A stretch of DNA of 64,000 bases from Prevotella sp. 10(H) (GCF_000711235.1 NZ_JOMI01000005.1:1-64000); one strand, 5' to 3'; shown: positions 25,547-34,420, numbered from the stretch's first letter. A program made the numbers and translations. Notes: generated from the sequence alone by a model not told the origin.

Positions 25547-27014
25547 CGCCAAGTTTAAAAAGATACACAGTTACGAGGAAGGGAAAGGAGATGTACTCGA
25601 CTCAGTGTCGCAGGAAAAGGCAGCCTCTTATAAGAAAAACTTTCTAAAACACTTCATATCCATCAATCAGAACCAGATAGACCAACGGCTAGGAGGTGAA
25701 AAGTATTATGTTACCCGGAAATATGACGGTGAATATGCCATTATCTTTTTTGAAAATGGAAAAGCCGTTACAGTAAACAGGTCAGGGCGTGTCAGGCGAG
25801 GTATTCCCTGTATCGATGAAGCTGGTGAAATATTAACCAAAGCAGGATTAAAAGAAGCCATTATTCCTGCCGAGATATACGTATATGAAGAAGGTAAACG
25901 AACACGGACAAACGACCTAATCAGCGTATTGGCTGGAAAAGACGATATAAACAAACTTCGTTTAGCTGCATTCGATATATTGGAACTGGATGACAAACCA
26001 TACAAACCCGAAACTTATCAGGATACTATAAATAAGTTGAATGAACTTCTGAAAGGTGGGGAGAAAGTACATCCGGTCGATATGGAAGTTGCACCAACCA
26101 ATAAAGAAGTAAAAAATATCTTCAATGAATGGGTATTTGAAGGAGATACCGAAGGATTGGTAGTACGCAGTGCCATGCCTTTTGTCTTTAAGATAAAACC
26201 CAGACATAATATCGATGTTGTCGTTATCGGTTTCACAGAAGGAACAGGCGACCAGAAAGGAAAAGTGCGCACACTCTTGGGAGCGTTAATGCCTGAAGAA
26301 GGACAATATCAGGTAGCTGGACATATTGGTGGAGGAATGACCGAGAAACTGAAAGCCGAGCTATATAAAAAGTTTACCAAAAAGATTATCAAATCCGAAT
26401 TTATAGAAACGGATTCCAACTTTGTGGCATTCCATATGATAAAGCCCGAAACAGTGATGGAGGTGGAAGTAAACGATGTGATTTATGAAACATATAACGG
26501 AAAGATAACTAACTCTGTTCTGGAGATTCAAGACAATACATACAGGCTTCTTTCTACTGTCGAAGGATTGAGTTTTATCGCTCCTATATTCCAACGTATA
26601 AGGGAGGATAAGAAAGCCGATGCGGATGATGTTCGACTCTCACAGGTAGAGGAAATATCCAATTCCGAACCCGAAGACAGGGAAACAGTAGATATACCTA
26701 CACGAACTGCCGATTTACCCAAAAGCAAGTTACTGGTCAGGGATGTTTACCGTAAAGAATTAGGCAATAAAGTAATGGTGCAAAAGTACATGGTTTGGAA
26801 AACCAATAAGGAAAAAACGGGTGACTTTGCAGCTTATGTATTCTATTATACAAACTTTAGTTCCGACCGAAAAGAACCGTTACAACGAGAAGTGAATATA
26901 TCGGATAGTTTCGACCAGATAATAAAGCTGAAAGACAAAGCCATTGAAGAAAATGTAAAGAAAGGCTGGAGCCAAATAGACAGCTATTCCGATATAAAGA
27001 AGAAAGGTAAGTAA
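25533..27014 (+). CDS. ATP-dependent DNA/RNA ligase-like protein with C-terminal extension
   Basis: The 493-residue protein has the covalent nucleotidyltransferase fold. Motif I is K63-Y-D-G66 in TRKYDGEYAI (K63 would carry AMP). RSGR follows at about 83-86, IPAEIYVYEEG holds the motif-III-region Glu at 114, LAAFDIL lies at 144-150, motif IV is EGLVVR at 207-212 and motif V is FKIKPRH at 219-225. An OB fold covers about 226-345 (VVIGFTEGTGDQKGKVRTLL, METVEVND-like end), as in DNA ligases. After an acidic linker (360-395) comes an extra domain, 400-493, containing VQKYMVWKTNKEKTGDFAAY and ending in NVKKGWSQI. Ligase activity is strongly suggested; DNA versus RNA substrate is open. It overlaps gene B by 14 bp. 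It is not the NAD-dependent replicative ligase. Confidence 0.85.
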   Translation: MKLNNAKFKKIHSYEEGKGDVLDSVSQEKAASYKKNFLKHFISINQNQIDQRLGGEKYYVTRKYDGEYAIIFFENGKAVTVNRSGRVRRGIPCIDEAGEILTKAGLKEAIIPAEIYVYEEGKRTRTNDLISVLAGKDDINKLRLAAFDILELDDKPYKPETYQDTINKLNELLKGGEKVHPVDMEVAPTNKEVKNIFNEWVFEGDTEGLVVRSAMPFVFKIKPRHNIDVVVIGFTEGTGDQKGKVRTLLGALMPEEGQYQVAGHIGGGMTEKLKAELYKKFTKKIIKSEFIETDSNFVAFHMIKPETVMEVEVNDVIYETYNGKITNSVLEIQDNTYRLLSTVEGLSFIAPIFQRIREDKKADADDVRLSQVEEISNSEPEDRETVDIPTRTADLPKSKLLVRDVYRKELGNKVMVQKYMVWKTNKEKTGDFAAYVFYYTNFSSDRKEPLQREVNISDSFDQIIKLKDKAIEENVKKGWSQIDSYSDIKKKGK

Positions 27015-27025
27015 TAATTGTGTTA

Positions 27026-27430
27026 TTACTTCTTTTTCTTATTAACAGCTGTAGAGCCGAACAGAGCCCATCCGATCAACACAGGTTGAAAGAACAAGCG
27101 TACAAACCGTTTCGTATCGGTATCCAAACCAAAAGCATCCCTCTTTTTTGTATACTGCGATATATTTCCCGGAAAAACAGCAGCAAAGAATAAAGCAGCC
27201 ATTATTCCGGTAAGCTTTTTCTGCTTTGCCCATAACATCAAGGCTAAGCCTAATGTAATTTCTGTACCACCTGATAATACGACTGTCAGATCTTTATCCA
27301 ATGGAACCCAGTCGGGTACTTGTGCCTGAAAATCTTTACGGGCGAAAGTTAGGTGGCTGGTGCCTGCAAATGCAAGGAAAGCGCCCAATAATATCCTTGC
27401 TAAATCCTGATAGTGTATTGTCTTTTTCAT
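27026..27430 (-). CDS. DoxX-like small membrane protein
   Basis: The 134-residue protein has four predicted membrane helices: about 10-27, 46-65, 72-90 and 105-124. The first contains ARILLGAFLAFAGTSHLTFA and the second VVLSGGTEITLGLALML, which is the pattern of DoxX/DoxD-like proteins. A basic tail (NKKKK) ends it. Members of this family have been linked to quinone-related or redox functions, but many are uncharacterised, and nothing here fixes a role. It converges with the ligase gene (11 bp between stops) and is not part of that operon. Confidence 0.75.
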   Translation of the reverse strand: MKKTIHYQDLARILLGAFLAFAGTSHLTFARKDFQAQVPDWVPLDKDLTVVLSGGTEITLGLALMLWAKQKKLTGIMAALFFAAVFPGNISQYTKKRDAFGLDTDTKRFVRLFFQPVLIGWALFGSTAVNKKKK

Positions 27431-27548
27431 TTCAATCTTAAGAATTCATATTCATATATTAAGTAAACCCTAAGATTAAAAGAAAGTTTAAGTTACTTCT
27501 TTTTTAACAGATGTACTGTAAACTTTTTCCTTATATCATTTCTACAGA

Positions 27549-29681
27549 TCAGTCACTTTCAATTCTTACAATCTTTGCCGTAAACAAAATATTACGCTCC
27601 GTATTAAATTTATCGAACAGAATTGAATAGCAGGATTCTTGCATGTTGATTGTAGTTATCAGCCCCTTGCCGAATACGGGATGTTCTACCCTATCACCTT
27701 TTTGATAAATATGCGAAGGAAAATCGGAAGCAATATTTCTGGAATGAATTTCGAGATGTGGCTCCAGTTCTTTGACGAACTTAATATTTTCCTTTCCTGC
27801 ATCGAAAATAAAACGGGAAGGATATTTAAATATACCATCGTTAGAAATTCCTTCCGAATCGGAAAGATATAAGCGATCCATAGCCCGTGTCATTGCAACA
27901 TATGCCAGACGGCGCTCCTCATCCATCTCGTCCGGCGTATTGATTTTCCGGCTCGGGAAAACACCTTCGTTCAGTCCGCAGATAAAGACATAGGGAAACT
28001 CCATTCCTTTCGAAGTATGAATGGTCATCATTTTAACAGATTCCCTTTCGTCTTCATGATCCAGATTAGTAAGCAAAGCTATTCGTGACAGGAAATCATC
28101 TAATGTAGCGTCGTCATCCTGACCTGCATTCTCGATAGCCCGTTTTAACTCTGCCACATTATCCAACCGTTCCTGATCGCCTTGTAGCCGAAGAAATTCT
28201 TCATATCCGCTCCTGTCGAGCAACATTTGCATGATATCGCCCATTTTATCGATATCTTTGAATCGCTTCACATATTCAATAGCTTCGACATATCGCACAG
28301 CCATTGTTCCGCTAAATAACGGATTATCCAGATTTTGCTTTAGTGCCTCATAAAGGGATATATTGCTTGATTCAGCATAATCTTTGAGAAATCCGATTTT
28401 CTTCTTTCCTATTTTTCGTGACGGGTTATTAATCGTGCGGAGAAAGGCAATATCATCTGCCGAAGTGAGCATACGCAGATAACAAATAATATCCTTGATT
28501 TCTCTTCTTCCGTAAAACTCTATCCCGCTGAATATTTTATATGATAATCCTTTTTCTATGAAACATTCCTCCAACGGTCGGGTAAGATAATGCGCCCGAT
28601 AAAGTATAGCTATCTTATTTAAAGAGGCTCCTGCTTCTACAAGCTGATTGATTTCCTCATATATCCATTCTGCTTCCTCCTTTTCATTACGGTTATGACA
28701 ATAAAGAGGCAACTCTCCTTTGGTTTTAGTAGGCGTCAATATTTTGGGGAAACGAATAATATTCTTTTCTATCAGCACATTTGATGCCGTGAGTATCTCA
28801 GGTGTTGACCGGTAATTCGTGGTAAGAAGAATTGTCTTGGCATCCGGATAAACTTTATCAAAATCCAGAAACAGTTTGACATGTGAACCACGCCATGAAT
28901 ATATAGTCTGGTCGGGGTCGCCGACAATAAACAGGTTGCCGTGTTTGCCGGAAAGCAATTTCGCAATTTTATATTGGCGCTGGCTCACATCCTGAAACTC
29001 ATCTACCATTACATATTGCATCCTGTCCTGCCATTTCTTCAATACGTCAGGAAAATGGTCTAAAATATAAGAGGCAAAATTGATTATATCATTGAAGTCG
29101 CATCCAAAGCATTTCTTCTGCTCATACAGATAGCGCAGGAATATTTCTTCGTTGCGATCAGTGGTTTGAGAAAACTTCGCCTTTAATTCTTCATTATTCA
29201 GTTCATATATATAGTCGATATAAGAAGTGGCAAAAAGCTTCTTTGCTTCCAATACTTCATCTATCGTACGTTTTATAGTGGTTTCACGAAGAGTCAGGTT
29301 CATCTCTTCGAAGATTTTGAGTAGCATTTGCTTCTGATCCTCAACATCGAGTATAACAAAATTCTTAGGAAAGTTCAATACATGTATATCTTCCTTCAAT
29401 AGCTGAACGCAGAAAGCATGGAACGTACAGATATAGCCTAAATCCATATCACCTAACGCTTTTCTAATGCGATGTTTCATTTCATTGGCTGCCCGGTTTG
29501 TAAACGTTACGCATACAATATTCTTAGGAGCCACGCCAAGCGTATCGGTCAGATAACAATAGCGTGAAGTCAGCGCACGTGTTTTTCCTGTTCCTGCACC
29601 TGCTAAGACACGTACGGCACCTTCGGTAGTTTGAACGGCCTCGAGCTGTTCGGGATTCAGTTTATCTAAATAATTACTCAT
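27549..29681 (-). CDS. UvrD/PcrA-family superfamily 1 DNA helicase
   Basis: The 710-residue ATPase unwinds DNA 3' to 5' in repair and replication restart. Motif Q/N-terminus is LNPEQLEAVQTTEG; Walker A is AGAGTGKT at 27-34 with K33; motif Ia is VTFTNRAANEMKHRI; Walker B is VMVDEFQDVSQRQY; motif III is IVGDPDQTIYSWRG; motif IV is LTTNYRSTPEIL; motif V is MTIHTSKGMEFPYVF; motif VI is RRLAYVAMTRAMDRLYL. The C-terminus (KGDRVEHPVFGKGLITTINM) is the Tudor-like domain typical of PcrA/UvrD. Length is normal. Gene choice between pcrA and uvrD is not possible by eye. It lies near the ligase operon but on the other strand behind DoxX, so I see no operon link. Confidence 0.92.
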   Translation of the reverse strand: MSNYLDKLNPEQLEAVQTTEGAVRVLAGAGTGKTRALTSRYCYLTDTLGVAPKNIVCVTFTNRAANEMKHRIRKALGDMDLGYICTFHAFCVQLLKEDIHVLNFPKNFVILDVEDQKQMLLKIFEEMNLTLRETTIKRTIDEVLEAKKLFATSYIDYIYELNNEELKAKFSQTTDRNEEIFLRYLYEQKKCFGCDFNDIINFASYILDHFPDVLKKWQDRMQYVMVDEFQDVSQRQYKIAKLLSGKHGNLFIVGDPDQTIYSWRGSHVKLFLDFDKVYPDAKTILLTTNYRSTPEILTASNVLIEKNIIRFPKILTPTKTKGELPLYCHNRNEKEEAEWIYEEINQLVEAGASLNKIAILYRAHYLTRPLEECFIEKGLSYKIFSGIEFYGRREIKDIICYLRMLTSADDIAFLRTINNPSRKIGKKKIGFLKDYAESSNISLYEALKQNLDNPLFSGTMAVRYVEAIEYVKRFKDIDKMGDIMQMLLDRSGYEEFLRLQGDQERLDNVAELKRAIENAGQDDDATLDDFLSRIALLTNLDHEDERESVKMMTIHTSKGMEFPYVFICGLNEGVFPSRKINTPDEMDEERRLAYVAMTRAMDRLYLSDSEGISNDGIFKYPSRFIFDAGKENIKFVKELEPHLEIHSRNIASDFPSHIYQKGDRVEHPVFGKGLITTINMQESCYSILFDKFNTERNILFTAKIVRIESD

Positions 29682-29729
29682 TTATCTTTCTCACCTATGC
29701 ATTTTGTATATAAGAAGCTAGCGTCTAAG

Positions 29730-30605
29730 CTATATTTTTCTTATCATTTCAAATTGCTTTCCTTTAACTTCTATATTCTTCGCTTTTATAAAACCGGTAA
29801 TGGAGTCACACAAAATATCCGAATTGACTATTTTAAGAGCGGAGTTCTTATTTAACTTAATCATTTCGTTGAGCAATAATGAAGCAACCCCTTTTCTTCT
29901 ATATTTTTTATCAACAGCAATCTGCGTAATGTCTCCAGATACAGGCTCAAAAGCACAATAGCCTGCAATCCGATCATCAATAATTACACCCAGAAAAATA
30001 AAATCATCGGCTGTTCGTTGTATCGAATCGAAGCTATTCTGCCATGAGGGAACAAAATCCCAAAAAGCAGTAAAAGATTTCAGCATTTCGATGTTTATCG
30101 GATTAACCGTATAAGAAGGATCAAAATCTTTTCCATTATTAATCTCTTCATTATTCTGCGAAGAATAATAGAATTCGCGCGTTATTTCAAATCCCAGATT
30201 TCTATATACCGAAACGGCTTTCGTATTATGCTGAAGCACTTCCAACAGATATTGTTTTAAACCGGCTTCACGCAAATAGGGAATGGAATACTCGAATATC
30301 CGGGTTGCCAGGCCCTGCTCTCTGTATTCTTTCAGCGTACCGGTTCCCGTATCGTATGCTGTGGATATTCCGTTATAATTTCCGGTTCCGTTAAGCGTAA
30401 AAGCTACAATTTTCTCTCCATGGAATGCAGCAAAAGAGAGGTCGGGATTAAAGCCACGCCTTTTCAGCATCGTTTGAAGCTGTGCTTTATCCCGCTGCAT
30501 TTCATACTCGGCAAAAGCCATACTAAACCCTTCGAAAATGGTATCGAAGCTTATATTACTCAGCAATTTTATCTGCAACTCTGAATTTTGCAATGCATTA
30601 GCCAT
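29730..30605 (-). CDS. Double-GNAT N-acetyltransferase
   Basis: I start at ATG 30605 (MANALQNSELQIKLLSN), 4 bp after the preceding gene's stop; a longer frame to 30671 would overlap that gene by 62 bp. The product is about 291 residues with two GNAT domains. The first (about 10-135) has the acetyl-CoA loop in LKEYREQGLATRIFEYSIPY and a YRNLGFEI end. The second (about 150-290) has DITQIAVDKKYRRKGVASLL followed by LNEMIKL. The substrate is unknown. Co-transcription with the FAD-dependent oxidoreductase is likely from the spacing. Confidence 0.82.
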   Translation of the reverse strand: MANALQNSELQIKLLSNISFDTIFEGFSMAFAEYEMQRDKAQLQTMLKRRGFNPDLSFAAFHGEKIVAFTLNGTGNYNGISTAYDTGTGTLKEYREQGLATRIFEYSIPYLREAGLKQYLLEVLQHNTKAVSVYRNLGFEITREFYYSSQNNEEINNGKDFDPSYTVNPINIEMLKSFTAFWDFVPSWQNSFDSIQRTADDFIFLGVIIDDRIAGYCAFEPVSGDITQIAVDKKYRRKGVASLLLNEMIKLNKNSALKIVNSDILCDSITGFIKAKNIEVKGKQFEMIRKI

Positions 30606-30609
30606 TTTC

Positions 30610-31818
30610 TTATCCTCCCTGATTTTTAAATCGTTTAAATTCATCACCCGCACGATGTACACAATCTTCAAGTGATAAACCGTGAAAATAGTTGCCCAGA
30701 ATATACAGGTTATCCGACTTTCTGGCTTTCTCTACTTGTCCGGCCATATCTAAATGCTCCATATGCAGTGACGGTAGAATATGCCGTATCATTTTATGTT
30801 CGAGAATATCACTGCGAGATATATTCAGCACTTTACAGATAATAGCAAACTTTTCTTCTTCATTTTTCTCTCCCTTTTCGAAATGGAAAGTGAAGCTTCT
30901 CAGCTTTTCATCTTCTACAAGATCACGAGAAACGGCCGAATGAAATTCATCGGATATAGGAATAATACCAGCAACCGCCTGTGTTATAAGTTTATCTTTC
31001 GGCACTATTACATTCAGCGACTCAGTATGAAACAGCGGCACAGAAGCCAGTAAATCCGACAAAGGTTCCTCAATATCTATAAGTAAGCGTGAGGCCGTTT
31101 GCGGGTCGGTAGCAATGGCTACATTGTGTGAATAGTAGTTTTGCCCCTCTAAAGTAACAGTTTCGAATAATCCATTAACATTCTTTATATCAATAACTTC
31201 AGATTCTTTGACTACCTCAATATTACTTTTCTCTATCATAGAATTTATAAACTGAGATAATCCTTTTTTAAAGCTATATTTTCGCGGAAATTCTTTATAT
31301 CTGTCTTTCCTGCGCTTCAGGAATAGTTCGGCAGGATACTCGTCTGCATTCTGAGATATCACAGCCCTGAATAAATAAGTGAACACTTTTTCATAATTCT
31401 TCTTGCCTACTATTTTGCTGAAATACTCCTTTACCGTCTTTCCTTTTTTCGATACAAAGAATAGCTTCGGTCCGTTTAGCATAAGCGAAAAGAAAGATAC
31501 ATCCGCCATCATCTTTTTTATCTTTTCACCCGAGTAGGAAACATAGCTTCCCTTTCCTAATGGCTGTATGATATCTGTTCTGTCAATGTCTTTTACTATC
31601 GATAACAGCCGGGTATATGAATTGTAACAGGTATGCGCTCCGAATTCTCTCCAATATGCAGGAAACTGTCTCGAAAATATGCTCTGTACCTGTCCGCCTG
31701 TATTTCTATCCTTTTCTATTACCAATACTTTCTTGCCTATCGAACGCATATAATAGGCGAAAGATATGCCGCTCATACCTCCCCCGATTATCACGCAATC
31801 ATATATCTTGTCATCCAT
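30610..31818 (-). CDS. FAD-dependent oxidoreductase, protoporphyrinogen-oxidase-like
   Basis: The 402-residue flavoprotein begins with a Rossmann dinucleotide-binding motif (CVIIGGGMSGISFAYYMRSI; G-x-G-x-x-G) followed by VLVIEKDRNTGGQ. This is the amine-oxidase/protoporphyrinogen-oxidase superfamily layout. The C-terminus has LYILGNYFHGLSLEDCVHRA, the second FAD-contact motif as in HemG/HemY-type oxidases (G-N-Y/W near the end). It is divergent from a unit ending in hemN, which supports a tetrapyrrole role: oxidising protoporphyrinogen IX to protoporphyrin IX. This is inference, since phytoene-desaturase-like and polysaccharide-modifying mutase-like relatives share the fold. A -7-like box TATCTTTG lies upstream at 31852-31845 on the minus strand. 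Confidence 0.72.
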   Translation of the reverse strand: MDDKIYDCVIIGGGMSGISFAYYMRSIGKKVLVIEKDRNTGGQVQSIFSRQFPAYWREFGAHTCYNSYTRLLSIVKDIDRTDIIQPLGKGSYVSYSGEKIKKMMADVSFFSLMLNGPKLFFVSKKGKTVKEYFSKIVGKKNYEKVFTYLFRAVISQNADEYPAELFLKRRKDRYKEFPRKYSFKKGLSQFINSMIEKSNIEVVKESEVIDIKNVNGLFETVTLEGQNYYSHNVAIATDPQTASRLLIDIEEPLSDLLASVPLFHTESLNVIVPKDKLITQAVAGIIPISDEFHSAVSRDLVEDEKLRSFTFHFEKGEKNEEEKFAIICKVLNISRSDILEHKMIRHILPSLHMEHLDMAGQVEKARKSDNLYILGNYFHGLSLEDCVHRAGDEFKRFKNQGG

Positions 31819-31844
31819 ATTTATTTCTTATTTTAGACGAAAAA

Positions 31845-31852
31845 CAAAGATA
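31845..31852 (-). promoter_or_regulatory. -7 box before the FAD oxidoreductase gene
   Basis: On the minus strand this reads TATCTTTG, a perfect TAnnTTTG. It is 27 bp upstream of the start codon. No clear TTTG lies 20 bp further up. Repeat A of the control region begins 26 bp beyond it. Confidence 0.4.
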
Positions 31853-31877
31853 GATATTTTATGTCACTCTTTCGTTT

Positions 31878-32065
31878 ACACATATTAACGGTATTTAGTT
31901 AAAAGGTAACAAAAGTAACAGAAATCAATGAGCAAATTATTGAATGTGCCGATATGCCAATGAAGCAAAGTACTCAATAAAAAACTCATCGTTTATAATT
32001 CATAATTATTTTACACTTATTAACCATATTCTGTTAAAAAGTAACGAAAGTAACGTTTTTCAATG
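31878..32065. repeat. Two direct 53-bp repeats in the divergent control region
   Basis: Repeat A (31878-31930) and repeat B (32013-32065) both begin ACAC, then contain TTAAC-N8-GTTAAAA, then two GTAAC units four bases apart, and end in CAATG. They agree at about 41 of 53 positions. A shorter related palindrome, TTAAC-CACT-GTTAAC, follows at 32106-32120. The conserved parts are the dyad and the GTAAC pairs, which looks like binding sites for a dimeric regulator controlling the divergent units. Confidence 0.6.
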
Positions 32066-32224
32066 GATATTGATACTATACCATTTTTGAATTGTCAACT
32101 ATCAATTAACCACTGTTAACTAATAACATAGATAAACTTTTACCCTCAATATGTAATAATTCTTACAATCAAAAGAATACTTAACAGGTAACTTTGTTTT
32201 TTATACGAAAATCGGACTAAAAAT

Positions 32225-32272
32225 ATCACTACATCTAGTGATTGTTTGCAGAGGCTGCTTTTCCTACATTTG
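32225..32272 (+). promoter_or_regulatory. Promoter and palindrome before the TonB receptor gene
   Basis: The -7 box TACATTTG is at 32265-32272 and TTG at 32242-32244 can serve as the -33 box (20-bp spacing). Transcription should begin near 32279, about 35 nt before the start codon. The palindrome ATCACTA-CATC-TAGTGAT (32225-32242) ends on the -33 box, a position suited to control by a DNA-binding protein. Confidence 0.6.
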
Positions 32273-32314
32273 CATGTCAACTAAAAATACGATCGTAGAG
32301 ATTTTGCGAAAAGA

Positions 32315-34411
32315 ATGAATTTTAAATATATTCTTTTATTACTCTTTTTATTTACAATAGTTTCCACCAGTATAAAAGCAGATAATATACATGAGGGGGG
32401 GGATTCTGTAATTATAAGATACACAGGCAAAGAGGTCGTTATCGAATCTTTTAAGCAAAACAATAATCTTTACATACAGCCCGTAGCCGCATCCCTGCTG
32501 ACAGGAAAAGAAATCAAAGACTTCAATATAATTAATATCAAGGAAATAACATCGCTTGCACCGAACCTCTTTATCCCCGATTACGGCTCTAAAATGACTT
32601 CTCCCGCATATATAAGGGGAATCGGGTCGCACAGGAATGCACCGTCGGTAGGACTGTATGTGGATGGCGTTCCTTATTTCGACCGCTCTACATTCGACAT
32701 AAATATAAATGATATCGACCGTATCGAAGTCCTGCGCGGCCCGCAAGGCACTATATACGGACGGAATACAATGGGCGGGATTATCAATGTATTCACCAAA
32801 TCACCATTTAAATATAAAGAAACGAATGTCAACCTCACTGCAGGCAATTACAATAATTATCAGACGGCTTTATCTCATTATGGCAATGTGAATAATAAGG
32901 TAGGTTATGCCTTATCAGGGAATTATCTTCATTCGGGTGGTTATTTCAAAAACAAAACCACCGGAAAGAAAGCCGACCCAATAGATGCCGTTTCTACCCG
33001 TGCGCGGCTTAGCTGGCGCATTCAGCCAAATTTATTGATGCACCTGATAATGTCTTACGAATATTCCGACCAGGATGGCTATCCTTACAGGTTATTTCAT
33101 AAAGATACAGGAAAGATAGATGAGGTGAACTACAATGCACACAGTTACTATCGTCGCAATATGTCGACAAACGGATTAAATCTAGAATATATAACCGACC
33201 AGTACAAACTCAGTTCGCAGACCTCTTTCCAATATTACGACGGCAAGCAGGGGCTCGACCAGGATTTCACGCCGCAGGATTTATACTATGTCGATTTTTA
33301 CCAGCGTCAGCAGATGTATTCGCAGGAGTTCAATATCAAATCGCTTAAAGACGACAGCCGCTATAGCTGGCAATTCGGTTTATTCGGGTTTCACCAGAAT
33401 TATTTTCAGACCAACGATACGGATAACCGGACGGCAAATAATCACACTTTGCAGACAGCCAAAAATCCGACCGGAGGTTTTGCCGCTTATCACCAGTCTG
33501 CAATCAACGATATATTCACAGAAGGTCTTTCGTTGCTCGTCGGTATCCGATACGACTGGGAACAGACAAAATCCACAATGAACCGCACTACTCCCAAAGA
33601 AACAGAGCCTACTGTAAACGACAAGACGTCCTTTTCGCAGGTAACACCTAAAGCCTCTGTAGAATATAAATTCAACAAAGACGGGCTAGCATATTTTTCT
33701 GTAGCAAAAGGATATAAGACAGGCGGTTTCAACAACACAGCCGAAAAGGATGAAGACCGTATATTCGACCCCGAATATAGCTGGAGTTATGAAATAGGCT
33801 CGAAAGCAGGCTTTCTTAACAATCTTTTATTCTTCGATATGAGCCTGTTCTACATCAATTGGGAAAATCAGCAGATATCACAGACAAAGACCAGCGGTAA
33901 AGGCTTTATTATCAAAAATGCAGGTAAGTCCGTAAGTAAAGGTATCGAAGTGTCAGCTCAGGTGAATCCGCTTCGCAATCTCAGTTTTCAACTGGCATAC
34001 GGATATACCAATGCCAAATACAAGGAGCATAAGGACTATAACGCAGCAACCGGAGAAACGACTGTATACGACGATAATTATTTGCCGATGGTACCGCAAA
34101 ATACCTTATCCGTATCGGGTAAATACACATTCGATATTAATCAAAAATGGCTGGATAACATTACTCTGAACGCGCAATACATTGGAGCCGGAAAGCTATA
34201 TTGGACTGACAATAACGATATATCACAAGACTATTACGGACTATTCAACAGTATGATATCTTTCGCTAAGAAAGATTTTTCAATAGATTTGTGGGCTAAA
34301 AACATAGGGGGAAAAGAATATGTATCGTATTACTTTTCCACATCCAGCCAGCATTATGTACAAAAAGGAAAGCCTTTTACTTGCGGCATGAATATGAATC
34401 TTAAATTCTGA
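32315..34411 (+). CDS. TonB-dependent outer membrane receptor (iron chelate or porphyrin type)
   Basis: The 698-residue protein has a Sec signal (YILLLLFLFTIVSTSIKA) and a short N-terminus without a SusC-type extension. Residues VVIES near 41 could be the TonB box. The plug (about 55-165) has TGKEIKDFNIINIKEIT, AYIRGIGSHRN, VGLYVDGVPYFDRS, IEVLRGPQGTIYGRNTMGG. The barrel ends with PFTCGMNMNLKF, an aromatic C-terminus. This is the CirA/FecA-like class that takes up siderophores, heme or other chelates. Permease and hemN genes follow with 9-bp spacing and a 23-bp overlap. An uninterrupted run of eight G sits at 32395-32402 (codons for EGG after the signal peptide), so slippage would shut the gene off. 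Confidence 0.9.
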   Translation: MNFKYILLLLFLFTIVSTSIKADNIHEGGDSVIIRYTGKEVVIESFKQNNNLYIQPVAASLLTGKEIKDFNIINIKEITSLAPNLFIPDYGSKMTSPAYIRGIGSHRNAPSVGLYVDGVPYFDRSTFDININDIDRIEVLRGPQGTIYGRNTMGGIINVFTKSPFKYKETNVNLTAGNYNNYQTALSHYGNVNNKVGYALSGNYLHSGGYFKNKTTGKKADPIDAVSTRARLSWRIQPNLLMHLIMSYEYSDQDGYPYRLFHKDTGKIDEVNYNAHSYYRRNMSTNGLNLEYITDQYKLSSQTSFQYYDGKQGLDQDFTPQDLYYVDFYQRQQMYSQEFNIKSLKDDSRYSWQFGLFGFHQNYFQTNDTDNRTANNHTLQTAKNPTGGFAAYHQSAINDIFTEGLSLLVGIRYDWEQTKSTMNRTTPKETEPTVNDKTSFSQVTPKASVEYKFNKDGLAYFSVAKGYKTGGFNNTAEKDEDRIFDPEYSWSYEIGSKAGFLNNLLFFDMSLFYINWENQQISQTKTSGKGFIIKNAGKSVSKGIEVSAQVNPLRNLSFQLAYGYTNAKYKEHKDYNAATGETTVYDDNYLPMVPQNTLSVSGKYTFDINQKWLDNITLNAQYIGAGKLYWTDNNDISQDYYGLFNSMISFAKKDFSIDLWAKNIGGKEYVSYYFSTSSQHYVQKGKPFTCGMNMNLKF

Positions 34412-34420
34412 ACCTGAAAA

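Noticed and set aside
24212-29681. Ligase operon plus UvrD helicase as one defence or repair island
   Set aside because: The helicase is a standard PcrA/UvrD housekeeping enzyme on the opposite strand, with a DoxX gene between. Proximity alone does not support a joint system.
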